Position numbers and translations under genes: made by a program. A DNA stretch of 64,000 nucleotides, taken from the NCBI GenBank assembly GCA_905221605.1, contig CAJNDS010002401.1:738542-802541 (forward strand), given 5' to 3'. Below are positions 33,900 through 44,690 of the stretch, piece by piece. Below the pieces are notes generated by a model. That model did no database searches and was not told the origin of the DNA. It worked only from the letters and a program-made list of their open reading frames with translations. Position 1 is the stretch's first letter; every line of letters starts with the position of its first letter. This DNA comes from Symbiodinium natans. Its lineage: Eukaryota > Sar > Dinophyceae > Suessiales > Symbiodiniaceae.

Positions 33900-34149
33900 T
33901 AGGGTTTAGGGTTTAGGGTTTAGGGTTTAGGGTTTAGGGTTTAGGGTTTAGGGCTTAGCATTTAGGATTTTTGGGTGCAGGGGTTGGGGGTTCGGGGGTT
34001 TCGGGGCCTTGGGGGGTGTAGGCAGGAACTTTAGGGTTTGAGGGTTCATGGGGTTTAGGGCTTGGGGTTCGGGCGTTGAGGGGTTTCAAGGTCTAGGGTT
34101 TAGGTACAGGGGTTTAGGGTTTGAGGGTCAGGATTCGGGGTTCAGTGTT

Positions 34150-34230
34150 TCGGATATATACATACATACGTGCATGCATACATACATATATACATACATG
34201 CACGCATGCATGCATGCATGCATGCATGCA

Positions 34231-34267
<37 letters not shown>

Positions 34268-34282
34268 TTATATATATATATG
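34150..34282 (+). repeat. Complex microsatellite (CATA, CATG, TA)
   Basis: CATACATA, then ATGCATGC, then TATATA units. Confidence 0.9.
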
Positions 34283-34755
34283 TATATGCATTTGCATCGG
34301 CTTAAGATTTTTTCAATGCTTGGGGCTTTTCAGGCGTGTCGTTTGCTTTAAGGGGTCCGCTCTCCTGGCTGCCAGCGAGAAAGCGTGGCATTGCGCTGCC
34401 GCCGCGACATCCTCGAAAACATTGCTCACTTGACACCCCCCCCTCCCCCCGCACATCAGTGTGCTCACTGCATGGGGCCTTAGCCCTAAACCTTAAACCC
34501 TGAACCCTAAGCCCTAAGCCCTAAGCCCTAAGCCCTAAGCCCTAAGCCCTAAACCCTAAACCCTATACCTAAACCCTAAAGTTGAGTTTGCCGATGTTGT
34601 GGAGTCGTGGAGTCGCGGCTGGACAGCCGTGGCGGCGGAAAGGCTGTGGCGTCCGAAAGGTTTCTGAGCCTGAGGCGCTTTTGCGTGGTGTCCCAGTGGT
34701 GCCCTTTTGGGGGTTTAGGGTTTAGGGTTTAGGGTTTAGGGTTTAGGGTTTAGGG

Positions 34756-34858
34756 TAGCCCAGTGGTGCCCTTTATCCTTTTTTTTTGATTCTGGGTTCC
34801 CTTGTAAAGTAACCAGACAACAAAAGGGTACCCTTATCATGATAGGGCGACTGGGCTA
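34756..34858. mobile_element. Small TIR element before the RING-like exon
   Basis: Ends TAGCCCAGT...ACTGGGCTA, a perfect 9-bp inverted pair with weaker pairing inwards (CCCTTTATCC against GATAAGGGTACCCTTT). The left 16 bp (CCCAGTGGTGCCCTTT) is repeated at 34692-34707 across a TTTAGGG tract. Confidence 0.6.
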
Positions 34859-34863
34859 CTAAG

Positions 34864-34943
34864 TCTTCATATATGGCAATGACGTGAGTGGGACCTTCCA
34901 TGCGCAGTGCCTGGAGACATGGCTGAGGCGTTTAGATTCCTAG
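34864..34943 (+). CDS. Exon with RING-H2-like motif
   Basis: After CTAAG the frame reads FIYGNDVSGTFHAQCLETWL then RRLDS and TAG (34941-34943). FHxQCLxxWL matches the H-x2-C-L-x2-W-L core of RING-H2 ubiquitin ligases. The remaining zinc ligands would lie in other exons and were not found, so this is a fragment; the exon may end at CTGAG|GC before the stop. A MITE-like element (34756-34858) lies directly upstream. Confidence 0.45.
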
Positions 34944-35469
34944 GGTTTAGGGTGTCCTTGAGGCTTGAGTTATTTGGGCTTGGGTTTGAGACTTTGAGGT
35001 TTCAAAGGTGTAAAGGTTTCAGGTGTAAGCTTAGCGCTATCTAGAGAGCCCAGCACCCCTTAATGAAGCAATATAGCCTAACTCATAACTCCCCATAAGT
35101 GTAAGGTATGCCTAGGTCACGGTTCAGCAAGGGTGTAGGGGATGTGTGCTTAGGTTCTTGGGTCTAGGGTCAAACCTGAACTCTGAAACCCCAAGCCGCG
35201 CTTCAATCGCAACAGTGAGTCTAAAAGCTCAGGGGTGAGCCCTAAACCCCAAACCCTAAACCTGAACCCTAAACCCTAAGCCCTAAACCCTAAACCCTAA
35301 ACCCTAAGCCCTAAACCCTAAGCCCTAAACTCCGCAAACTCCCTAAACGTTCAAGGGTTGCAGGTTTCAAGGGTTTGGCGGAGAAGGGTCCTGGCAATTC
35401 AGCAGCTGTAGGCTTCGGCCCGAAGCCCCTGAACTCCGAAACCCCAAGATCTTGAGCCCTAAAACTTTT

Positions 35470-35650
35470 GTTTTGAGGGTTTTAGGGCTTTAGGGCTTTA
35501 GGGTTTCAGGGTTTTAGGGTTTTAGGGCTTTGGGGTTTGGGTTTTAGGGTTTTAGGGTTTTAGGGTCAGGAGGTTTTAGGGTTTTAGGGTTTTAGGGTTT
35601 TAGGGTTTTAGGGTTTTAGGGTTTTAGGGTTTTAGGGTTTTAGGGTAGTT
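35470..35650 (+). repeat. TTTTAGGG (8-bp variant) array
   Basis: Most units are TTTTAGGG rather than TTTAGGG, especially 35545-35645. Confidence 0.9.
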
Positions 35651-35718
35651 TAGGGAGTTTGGGTTTGGGGTTCAGGCTTTTCGGGGTTTAGGGTTTAGGG
35701 TTTACGGCGTGCTCGCAG

Positions 35719-35778
35719 GCGGCGACGGAGCAGGAGCAGCAGAAGGCGGCGCATGCCGCCATGCAGGCCCAGGCGAGG
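35719..35778 (+). CDS. Coiled-coil-like exon
   Basis: GCTCGCAG acceptor, then AATEQEQQKAAHAAMQAQAR. Gln/Ala helix. A TTTAGGG tract lies upstream, an exception to the polarity; a GA or other donor at the 3' end is unresolved. Confidence 0.4.
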
Positions 35779-37388
35779 AGTTTGCATTTAAGGCTTTTAC
35801 AGGGGCATTGAACAAGGGGTTTAGGGTATAGGCTTTAGGGTTTAGGGTTTCGGGCGAGGAGTTTGTTCAAGGTTCAGTACTTGCTTGGCCAATAGTTGAA
35901 CTTTAAGCTTTTTGGGTTTTCTTATTTAGAATGAATAATAGAGTGTAACATTTTTTCCCTTGGTTATTGGAGAAGTAAGTATAGGGGCCTTAATAGTTAA
36001 AATAAGGTTTCGAGGGATATTATAGAGAAGTTGTAAGGGAACCACAAGGGAATAAGGGAGTACCATTAGAAATTATTCCGACCCCCTGTATTTTGGGGTT
36101 CTGGGGTTTTGGGGTTGAGGGTTTTGGGGTTAGTGTTTTAGGATCTAGGGTTCAAGGTTTAGCGTCTTGGGGTTTAGGTTTTAAGACAGCTTGGTTTTGT
36201 TGTTTGGGGTTGTACTTTTTTGGGTTTAGGGTTCAAGGTTTAGATGCTTAGGGTTTAGGTGTGATTTTGGGTGAGGGTTTCGGCATTCTGGGGTTAGTTC
36301 GGGCACAAGGTTTAGGATTGTTGGGGTTCGGGGTTTAGGATTTTTTGGGCTTAGGTTTCAGGCTTTGAAATTTTGGGGGTTTAGGGTTCAAGGTTTGTTT
36401 TTAGGGTTCAGGGTTCCTGGGGTGTAGGGTTTTTTAGGCTTGGGATGTCGGGCTTGGGAAGTGCTGTGGGGCTTGAGAGTTTAAGGCTCGGACTTAGGCT
36501 TTTCAGGTTCTGGGGTGTAGGGTTGCTGTGTCTAAGGTCTCAAGGTTTAGGATGTTTAGGGCTTGGGGCTGAGGGGGTCCCGCTGTAGGGTTTTTAAGGG
36601 CTCAGGGCTCGAAGCATTCGAGTCTTCGTTTCCCCCCCTTTGGGGGACCCTAGGATGCTACACCCGAACCATAAAGCGTCTTCAGGGTGCTTGTGAGTCT
36701 GCACGGCTGGAAACTCGAGATGCCTGGGGGTTTGGGAGGGCGCAGGGCTTGCAGACCCCCAAAAGGGCCTAGGGCTGAGGGTCCGAACCCCTCTCATCCC
36801 CTCACCTCCCAACACGATTCTTAGTTAAGTGTAAGAAGCCAAACGCCTGTGAGCCCTGCATACTCATGAAGAACCCTCTAGGGATGTGAGCTCCTACCCT
36901 TCAGGCCCTACTCAGTACCGCTTAAGGGTTCCCACAAAGTCCAAAACCTGGCACCCTAGAACCCCTTGACCTCGGGGGCCCTTTCAACCTGCATTTGCAA
37001 TTCCGGCGGTGCAATTTCTGAAGCATTCCAGCCGTAGAAGGTGAACCCGGAGAAGGAAAGAGTGGGAAAACAGACCCCAACCCCCCCCAGAAAAGTCCTG
37101 AAGCCCTCAAACATCCCCAAGCTCCATCCCAAAGCCCTAAACCCGAAGCATCTCTACACCCCAAACCCTAAACCCTAAACCCTAAACCCTAAACCCCAAA
37201 CCCCAAACCCTGAAATGTTGGGGGAGGCTTTCAAGGTGAGAGCCTCAGCCTCTACCTCAGCCCCAAGTCCTAAGCCCTACAGACCCAGAACCCCCCCCCT
37301 CCCCACCCAAACTCAAGCCGAAGCCCTGAACCCTAGAACCCTAAACCCTGAACCCTAAACCCTAAACCCTAAACCCTAAACCCTCAAC
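35779..37388. other. G-strand-rich region without supported genes
   Basis: TTTAGGG- and TTTTGGGG-like sequence dominates 36080-36590. The AT-richer 35900-36090 shows no frame. CCCTAAA arrays occur at 37155-37210 and 37320-37385. Confidence 0.5.
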
Positions 37389-37487
37389 ATGGCTTTGAGC
37401 CCGGGACCCTGGCTGCGGCCCTGCGTCCGCGGCTTCAGCCGCGTGCGGGCGCCCGTCCACCTGGCGGACTTCCACAAGCGCCTCTAA
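37389..37487 (+). CDS. Small ORF, 32 residues
   Basis: ATG 37389 to TAA: MALSPGPWLRPCVRGFSRVR and APVHLADFHKRL. CCCTAAA array directly upstream and TTTAGGG array directly downstream of the stop. Either a tiny gene or an exon whose stop is chance. Unknown. Confidence 0.45.
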   Translation: MALSPGPWLRPCVRGFSRVRAPVHLADFHKRL

Positions 37488-37954
37488 GGGGTTTAGGGTT
37501 TAGGGTTTAGGGTTTTGGGCTTAGGGTTTAGGGTTTAGGGTTTAGGGATTTTCGAGGTTTTGGCTTTTTATTGGGGTTTCTTGGGGCTTTCTTTCTTAGG
37601 GCTTTTGAGGCTTTTAGGGCTTTTAGGCTTTTAGGGTTCCGGGATTCTAGGGTTTTGGGGTTGTTAGGGCTTCTAGGGTTGTTAGGGCGTTAGGTTTTTT
37701 TATAGGCCTTTTGGGGCTTTTGGGGGTTTAAGCCCTAAACCTCTAAACCCTAAACCCTAGAACTCTAAGTCCTAAACCCTAAACCCTAGAACCTCAGAAC
37801 CCTAGAACCCAGAACCCTAGAACCCTAAACCCTAGAACCCTAAACTCGAAACCCTAGAACCCTAGATCCCTAGAACCCTAGAACCCTGAACCTGTAGGGA
37901 ATGAGGGAACGAGGGCCGGATATATACCCTTTCAGGGATCAGATGGTACCTCTC

Positions 37955-38110
37955 AACCTTAAACCCTAAACCCTAACCCTAAAACCTAAACCCTAAACTC
38001 CAGACCTACCCTAATCCCTAAACCCTAAACCCCAAACCCTAAACCCTAAACCCCAAACCCTAAACCCCAAACCCTAAACCCCAAACCCTAAACCCTAAAC
38101 CCTAAACCCT
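37955..38110 (-). repeat. Telomere-like array with alternating CCCCAAA
   Basis: CCCTAAA and CCCCAAA alternate between about 38020 and 38090, upstream of exon 38117-38236. Confidence 0.9.
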
Positions 38111-38116
38111 TTCCAG

Positions 38117-38236
38117 AACCACCCCGGCCGAGGCCCCTTCTGGCGGCCTGTAGTGTGCGGCCGCTGCCCACGGCCGAGGCGTCCACGCTGCAGTGGCCGA
38201 GCACGCTCAAGGCTCTTACGGGAGATCTGGAAGGGG
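38117..38236 (+). CDS. Exon-like segment
   Basis: CTTTCCAG acceptor; frame LLAACSVRPLPTAEASTLQW then PSTLKALTGDLEGV. A second frame is open but very Arg/Cys-rich. CCCTAAA arrays on both sides. Confidence 0.45.
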
Positions 38237-38425
38237 TGTTACCCCAAACCCTAAACCCTGAACCTGAACCCTGAACCCTGAACCCTGAACCCTGAACCCT
38301 AAACCCTAAACCCTAACCTCTAAGCCCTACACCCTACACCCTAAACCCTAGTCCTGAACCCTAATCCTGAACCCCGACGGGCCCCCATACCTCAGCCCTA
38401 AACCCAGAAGGCCCCTTGAAAGAAT

Positions 38426-38542
38426 GTGAAGTTCATTCTCATGATGGTGACGTGGTTGGGAGGGGGGGGTGCATCAAACAACGAGCATTACAGCAAGGAG
38501 CTGCGCGTCCTGTCTGGCACACCCGAAGCCCTTAGACCCTAG
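38426..38542 (+). CDS. Exon-like segment to TAG
   Basis: Frame VKFILMMVTWLGGGGASNNE then HYSKELRVLSGTPEALRP, TAG. The exon core is probably EHYSKELRVLSGTP. CCCTAAA arrays on both sides. Confidence 0.35.
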   Translation: MKFILMMVTWLGGGGASNNEHYSKELRVLSGTPEALRP

Positions 38543-38559
38543 AACCAACACCAGCCTTA

Positions 38560-38755
38560 AACTCTCCAACTAAACCCTAAACCCTAAACCCTAAACCCTA
38601 AACCCTAAACCCTAAACCCTAAACCCTAAACCCTAAACCCTAAACCCTAAACCCTAAAGCCTCAACCCTAAACCCTAAACCCTAAACCCTGAACCCTAAA
38701 CCCTAAACCCTAAACCCTAAACCCTAAACCCTAAACCCTAAACCCTAACAACCCT
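38560..38755 (-). repeat. Telomere-like array (CCCTAAA)n
   Basis: About 26 units with few variants. Confidence 0.95.
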
Positions 38756-39396
38756 ACCCAGTAGAAGCACGAGGTGCTGGGTATTTAGGGCTGGGGTCAT
38801 GGTGTGAGCCGCCTTGCCGCCTTGCGAATCAGAAAAGGTAGTGCAGGAACCAGAAGGGTTTAGAGTTTTAGGGCTTAGGGCTTATAAAGCCTTTGCCCCT
38901 TGAGAAGCGGCTCTAGACTGAAAACCTCAACTTTGGACTGCCCAAACCCCTCTTCGGAGCTGGCCGTTCCCAGGTCGGCCCTGGCGAGGGAGAGTTCGTA
39001 TTTTAGGGTTTTAGGGACGGTTTAGAGGGCCCACCAAGCTCCCTTGAGTCTTCTGAGACGCAGGATTGGACCTCTCTGCGATCGCAGGCGGAGGTGTGCT
39101 CGGGTGCTTGGGGGGTTTTTGCTCCGACTTGGGTTGAGGGCTTGGGCTTCATGACCCGAGTCATGGTGCGCATGACTTCTAGGTATAGTTGTCCCTGAAC
39201 CTGCAAGTAGAGGCTTCAGAGGTCCCCGGCAACAAAAATCGGGGTTACCGCGCCTGCTTGGGGGGTAGGATTTTTATGTTGGGTAGCTTGGTTGAATGCT
39301 TAGCGGCTTAGCCCTGAAGCAACACCTGCAGCATCGTGGCTTGGCGCCAGATTCCTTTAGCCCAGTGCATCCTGTGGCTTGCTTCTGTGTTGCTCG

Positions 39397-41217
39397 ATGC
39401 TCTGTGTTCGGATGCTCTCGGGAGAAGAGTTGGCGAAAGTGCCGCTGAAGGATGAGTTGTGCGATGTGAAGAGGTTGAAGCAGCACTTACACCAGCAGCA
39501 TGGCTTCCCCCGACGCTTCTCACAAAGGCTACTTCTCCGTGGCCAGATCCTGGATGATGCCACGAAGTTAGACGTCCCTGTAGACCTGGAGCTGGTATTG
39601 CTCTCATATTCCGCATTCCCACAGACGGAGAAGCTGCTTTCAGCCGCATACCTCGGCTCGGTGGCTGAGGACGGGGCCCGTACTGTGCAGATGATAGGCG
39701 GTTCTAACAAAGCCGTAGATTCAGGATGTTGGGGGTTTTAGATGGTTTTGGGTTTGGAATGCCCGCAGGTTGAGTCTGTGCTGCAGCATCCCACCAACCC
39801 GGACGTGGCCGCGGGCAATGGTGTCACGGCCTTGTTATGCGCATCTCTCAACGGCAAGGTTAAGGTCGTTCGTTTGTTGCTTGAAGCCGGTGCTCACATC
39901 GACCTGGCCAGCAGCAATGGGTTCACAGCTCTGCAAGGGGCCTCTGCCAATGGCCACGCTGAGGTCGTGGGTGTGTTGCTTGAAGCCGGTGCTCACATCG
40001 ACTTGGCCAGCAACCGCAGTAACACGGCTTTGTTATGGGCATCTCAAGAAGGCCACATTGAGGTGGTTCGTCTGTTGCTTGAAGCCGGTGCTCACATCGA
40101 CTTGGCCAGCAGCAATGGGTTCACAGCTCTGCAAGGGGCCTCTGCCAATGGCCACGCTGAGGTCGTGGGTGTGTTGCTTGAAGCCGGTGCCCACATCGAC
40201 TTGGCCAGCAACCGCAGTAAGACGGCTTTGTTATTGGCATCTCAAGAAGGCCACATGGAGGTTGCTCGTCTGTTGCTTGAAGCCGGTGCTCACATCGACT
40301 TGGCCAGCAGCAATGGGTTCACAGCTCTGCAAGGGGCCTCTGCCAATGGCCACGCTGAGGTCGTGGGTGTGTTGCTTGAAGCCGGTGCTCACATCGACTT
40401 GGCCAGCAACCGAGGTAACACGGCTTTGATATTGGCATCTCAAGAAGGCCGCATTGAGGTCGTTCGTTTGTTGCTTGAGGCTGGTGCTCACGTCGACTTG
40501 GCCGACAGCAATGGGTCCACAGCTTTGCAAGGGGCCTCTGCCAATGGCCACGCTGAGGTCGTGGGTGTGTTGCTTGAAACCGGTGCTCACATCGACTTGG
40601 CCAGCAACCGCGGTAACACGGCTTTGTTATTGGCATCTCAAGAAGGCCACATTGAGGTCGTTCGTCTGTTGCTTGAGGCTGGTGCTCACGTCGACTTGGC
40701 CGACAGCCATGGGTCCACAGCTCTGCAAAGGGCCTCTGCCAATGGCCACGCTGAGGTCGTGGGTGTGTTGCTTGAAGCTGGTGCTCACATCGACTTGGCC
40801 AGCAACCGCGGTAACACGGCTTTGTTATGGGCATCTCAAGAAGGCCGCATTGAGGTCGTGCGTTTGTTGCTTGAAGCCGGTGCTCACGCCGACTTGGCCG
40901 ACAGCCATGGGTTCACGGCTCTGCAAGGGGCCTCTGCCAATGGCCACGCTGAGGTCGTGGGTGTGTTGCTTGAAGCTGGTGCTCACATCGACTTGGGCAG
41001 CAACCGCGGTAACACGGCTTTGTTATGGGCATCTCAAGAAGGCCGCATTGAGGTCGTGCGTTTGTTGCTTGAAGCCGGTGCTCACGTCGACTTGGCCGAC
41101 AGCAATGGGTCCACAGCTTTGCAACGGGCCTCTCACAATGGTCACGCTGAGGTGGTGCGCGTGTTGCTTGAGGGCGCTGCTTATGCCGACTCGGGCGACC
41201 ACAATGCTGTCACATAG
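39397..41217 (+). CDS. Ubiquitin-like + ankyrin-repeat protein (two exons)
   Basis: Two exons, 39397-39669 and 39769-41217 (TAG), give 573 residues. Residues 1-75 form a ubiquitin-like fold: it opens MLCVRMLSGEELAKVPL, has a basic helix (VKRLKQHLHQQHG) and then RQRLLL-type strand residues near FSQRLLLRGQILDDATKL. After the linker come one degenerate ankyrin repeat, 13 near-perfect 33-residue ankyrin repeats (consensus TAL-x-x-AS-x-x-GH-x-EVV-x-x-LLEAGAH) and a decayed last repeat. ATG 39397 was chosen because the domain starts there; the frame is also open upstream to a TTG. The exons lie in one frame, split by a 99-nt intron carrying an in-frame TAG. Ankyrin arrays bind other proteins; the partner is unknown. 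The architecture resembles Symbiodinium ankyrin proteins (knowledge). No signal peptide or membrane segment is seen. Confidence 0.85.
39670..39768 (+). other. 99-nt intron with GA donor in the ankyrin gene
   Basis: The coding sequence reads LGSVAE up to 39669 and resumes as VESVLQHP at 39769, as expected for this protein type (SVAEVE...). The intervening 99 nt start with GACGGG and end with CCCGCAG, so the donor is GA and the acceptor AG|G. The intron is a multiple of three but holds an in-frame TAG at 39739-39741. It has no long telomere-like array, only a short GGGGGTTTTAG run, unlike most introns in the window. Confidence 0.7.
39871..41157 (+). repeat. 198-bp tandem coding repeat (dimer of ankyrin units)
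   Basis: Thirteen 99-nt units follow without a break. They alternate between an A type (SSNGFTALQGASANGHAEVV) and a B type (NRGNTALLWASQEGHIEVV), so the real period is 198 nt, 66 residues. Copies are nearly identical at the DNA level, including third codon positions, which implies recent duplication or gene conversion. The A/B units towards the 3' end carry ADS/VDLAD variants in place of ASS. Confidence 0.9.
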
Positions 41218-41918
41218 ATGATGCCGTAAAACACCAGCGGTCCATAATTGCGACCGACGCTGGGTATACCAGTGGGGAGACGGATGAGCAGCGTCGCGAA
41301 CACCCAGGCATCCTTGTTCTTACTACCACCGTGGCACTCCCGCCGCCAATGTAGCTCCAAGGCGTGTAAACCTGGCAAATGCAAGACTTCAATTTGCTTC
41401 AACGTGGGGTTCGGGGATGAGAGGGCCCAGAACCCCAAGCCACGAATCCCCGAACCCTAGCCTAGACCCTGCCACAACAAGCCCAAACTCGGGAAACGGC
41501 ACATTCAAAGCTGCTACACATGCCAAGCCTACTACCCTCTATTTTCCGAATCTTGCCGCAGCTGTTGCTTACCCTACCCCGACACCTTACCGTAAAGCCC
41601 TCAACCCCTACATTCCCCAAAGCCCCAGACCCCTCCGGCCCAAACCACAAAACCCCTCATAACGCGTCTAAAAGCCAAGCCCAAATCAATCCGGGAAACC
41701 CACCTAAAACTCAATGCTCCCGGCACAACAGATTGAAAACTCCCCAAAAAGAGAGCCCGACGACAGCCAGACATCCGGAAGTTTCCTAGACCCTCAACCG
41801 CAAACCCAAAACCCTAAACCCTAAACCTTAAACCCCAAACCCCAAATCCCAAACCCCAAACCCCAAACCCCAAACCCTAAACCCTAAACCCTAAACCCTC
41901 TCAAAAACTCTCCGGAAG

Positions 41919-42003
41919 CCACCGGGGAGGGCGCGGCGAGCTGGCCACAGCATCCTCTGGATGCCCCGGAGCGCCTGGCGTGCCGGGGCTGCGCTTCGAT
42001 CGG
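41919..42003 (+). CDS. Exon-like segment
   Basis: CCGGAAG acceptor, then TGEGAASWPQHPLDAPERLA and CRGCASI, donor GTCAGT. CCCTAAA array upstream, TTTAGGG array downstream. Unknown. Confidence 0.45.
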
Positions 42004-42013
42004 GTCAGTTCTC

Positions 42014-42125
42014 GTTTAGGGTTTAGGGTTTAGGGTTTAGGGTTTAGGGTTTAGGGTTTAGGGTGTAAGGTGTAGGGTGTAGGGTGTAGGGTGTAGGGTG
42101 TAGGGTGTAGGGTGTAGGGTTTAGG
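42014..42125 (+). repeat. TTTAGGG array switching to TGTAGGG block
   Basis: Seven TTTAGGG units followed by about eight TGTAGGG units, then back to TTTAGGG. Confidence 0.9.
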
Positions 42126-43483
42126 GTGCCCTAACCCTAGACCCGAAGTAAAAGAAGCCGCCTTATGGCAAGAACCCCCAAAACAGGACCACAATTTCCG
42201 GAAATCACCATCTCTTGTTCTTCTTCGAGGATTTGTTTTGTGAGGGTCCGGGGATGGAGGGCTAAGGGTTAAGAGCTTAATAGGTTTGGGGGTTTAGGGC
42301 GCAGGGGTTTAGGGTTCAGACAAGGTCTGCGGTGTTCAGGTTTCAGGGTTTTGGGCTGAGGTTGGGGCTAGGGGTTTGTGGTTTAGGATTTGGGGTTAGG
42401 AGTTCATTCAGCGTTGGATCGTGGAGGTGGGTTTTGGGGCTTGCTTTTGGGCAGAATGCTTGGAGTTCATCAAGGGGTTGTGGTTAGGGTTTGTTGCCCC
42501 AAGCCCTAAACCCTAAACGGTGCTAAGGTACTTGGGGCTTGGAGCGTAGGGCTCTGTCTTGGGCTTTTGGCATGTTCAGTGCTTGGGGCCCGCGAACCTC
42601 TACCGTAAAACCCAGGGTTTAGGGTTTAGAGTTTCGGGTTTAGGAACCCCTAAGACCTAAACCCCGAGGTTCAGCGTTGAGGAGGGCCCCTCAGCCCGTA
42701 CAACTTAAGGCCACAGTTCTGAACAAATTACGGGGAACGTCGCTTTTTTGAGGGGTCGGTAGGACGTCAAGTTTCTCAAGCCCCAGGCCCTAGCTTGTGC
42801 TCTAGACCCTGAAACACAACCTAATCCCTATACCCCCTTACACCCCCAAAACCCCAAAGCCCTAAGCCTTCCACCCAAAACCCTCAACCCTCAACATTGC
42901 ACCCTCAACCTTAGGCCCTAAACCGTAAAAGCCCTAAACCCTAAACCCTAAACCTTAGGCCCTAAACCGTAAAAGCCCTAAACCCTAAACCCTAAACCCT
43001 AAACCTTAGGCCCTAAACCGTAAACCCCAAAACCCCCAAAGCCCTAAAACCCCCCCGAAGCTCTTGCGAGACCAGGCTGGCATCTTCGCTTGTCACCCGC
43101 GCGGCAGGCCTTATCTTAGGGGTTTAGGGTTTGGGTTTAGGGTGGGTTTTAGGGTTTAGGGTCTAGGGTTTGGGGTTTGGGGTTTGGGGTGCCCTGAGGT
43201 TCGGCAAAAGCCCCATACAACACGAACCGACTGCAAGCCCTAAGCCCTCAAGCCCGCAAACCCATAACAACCCCTAAGCCACCCTAAATGAGAGCCTAAG
43301 CAACCCCTGAACCACCCCAAAAGATCCTCCCCAAACCTAAACAAAGCCTAAACCACCCTAACGGAACCTAAGCTTTTCCCCTGAAACCCAAAACCCTAAA
43401 CCCTAAACCCTAAACCCTAAACCCTCAACCCTCAACCCTCAACCCTCTAAGCCTCTAAGCCCCTAACCCTAACAGGCCCGAAG

Positions 43484-43567
43484 CTCCGAATCGCAACATG
43501 CCCCGCCTGGCCAGACCTCCTCGGCTATGCCCAGCCAGCTGCGCAGGGCCTCTGCGACTTCTACGAG
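43484..43567 (+). CDS. Exon LRIATCPAWPDLLGYAQPAA... with GC donor
   Basis: CCCGAAG acceptor, then LRIATCPAWPDLLGYAQPAA and QGLCDFYE, followed by GCGGGG as GC donor. Joins in phase to 44147-44209. CCCTAAA/CCCTCAA array upstream, GGGGCTT and TTTAGGG array downstream. Confidence 0.5.
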
Positions 43568-43616
43568 GCGGGGGGCTTGGGGGCTTGGGGCTTGGGGCTT
43601 TGGGGCTTGGGGCTTA

Positions 43617-43715
43617 GGTATTTAGGGTTTAGGGTTTAGGGTTTAGGGTTTAGGGTATTTAGGGTTTAGGGCTTAGGGTTCAGGGAATTTAGGATTTAGG
43701 GTTTAGGGTTTCAGG
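43617..43715 (+). repeat. Telomere-like tract (TTTAGGG)n at intron 5' end
   Basis: Follows exon 43484-43567 after a GGGGCTT stretch; partner of the C-strand array at 43931-44115 in the same intron. Confidence 0.9.
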
Positions 43716-43930
43716 GGAAGGACTCTAAGCCCTGAGATGCCAGTCCTACTTTGGAAGCTTATGGGTCGCGATTCCTGGACTGGGTAGCACCTTGTTGTGG
43801 CCCTAAACCCCACACCCGAAAAGCCATGGCAAGCAGGAAGAAGATCTTTGAGATATCTGTTCTAGGAACATACGATCCTAGACGACCGGCTGTAGAGGAT
43901 CTGCGCGATAATATCCTAATTTACACCTTC

Positions 43931-44115
43931 AACCCTAAACCCTAAACCCTAAACCCTAAACCCTAAACCCTAAGCCCTAAACCCTAAGCCCTAAACCCCA
44001 AACCCCAAACCCCAAACCCCAAACCCCAACCCCTAACCCTAAACCCTAAACCCTAAACCCTAAACCCTAAACCCTAAACCCTAAACCCTAAACCCGAAAC
44101 CCTGAACCCCAAACC
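43931..44115 (-). repeat. Telomere-like array at intron 3' end
   Basis: CCCTAAA, a CCCCAAA block (43990-44035), then CCCTAAA again, ending 30 nt before exon 44147-44209. Confidence 0.95.
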
Positions 44116-44146
44116 CTCCTTGAGCAGCTGTGCTCCTCTCGTCCAG

Positions 44147-44209
44147 GGCCTGCTGGTCCCCGATGCCGCCTTGGCACCGAGACTGGGCGGAGAGAGCCCC
44201 CGATTTCGG
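44147..44209 (+). CDS. Exon GLLVPDAALAPRLGGESPRF
   Basis: CGTCCAG acceptor, then GLLVPDAALAPRLGGESPRF and R, ending before GTTTAG. Both borders are phase 0. The preceding intron (43568-44146) begins with G-strand repeats and ends with a long CCCTAAA/CCCCAAA array. Confidence 0.5.
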
Positions 44210-44690
44210 GTTTAGGGTTTAGGGTTTAGGGTTTAGGGATTTCAGGGGAGGTTGCAGGGTTGATTCGGGCATTTAGGGATTTAGGGTTTAGGGGAAGGGC
44301 GTTTGGGGATCTAAGGTGCAGGGGTTTTGGTTTCCAGCTTTTTGTTTTTGGATGTTTGAGTCTCCGGTTTTGGGCCTCCAGCGTTTCTAGAGTCTGTTTG
44401 GGGGGAGTTTGGGGTGCAGGGTTGCTTTGTCTTTTTCGGGTTTCTAGGGTTTCTACCGCGCTTTCGGATTTTGGAGTTCTCAACTTCAGGGTTTTTAGGG
44501 CGCTGGGGTTTTTGTGGGCTTCCAGGGTTTAAGGAGTCAGACGTTCCGGGCTTCAGGTAAGTTTAGGGTCTAGGGTTTCTCTTCTTCTGTGCTGGCTGAG
44601 TCAGAAGGGTTAAGGGGTTTAGGTGGCTAGAACTTAGAGAATTGTGGTGCTTGTAACCATCACCCTACCTCCCTGAAACCCTCAACCCAG

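Noticed and set aside
40231-40834. Long minus-strand and alternative + frames across the ankyrin array
   Set aside because: Out-of-frame shadows of the 198-bp repeat; they lack domain sense and arise from its codon periodicity.
41181-41438. Minus-strand 85-codon frame after the ankyrin gene
   Set aside because: It overlaps the ankyrin stop and the likely 3' UTR, has no borders or family signal, and would be the only minus-strand gene.
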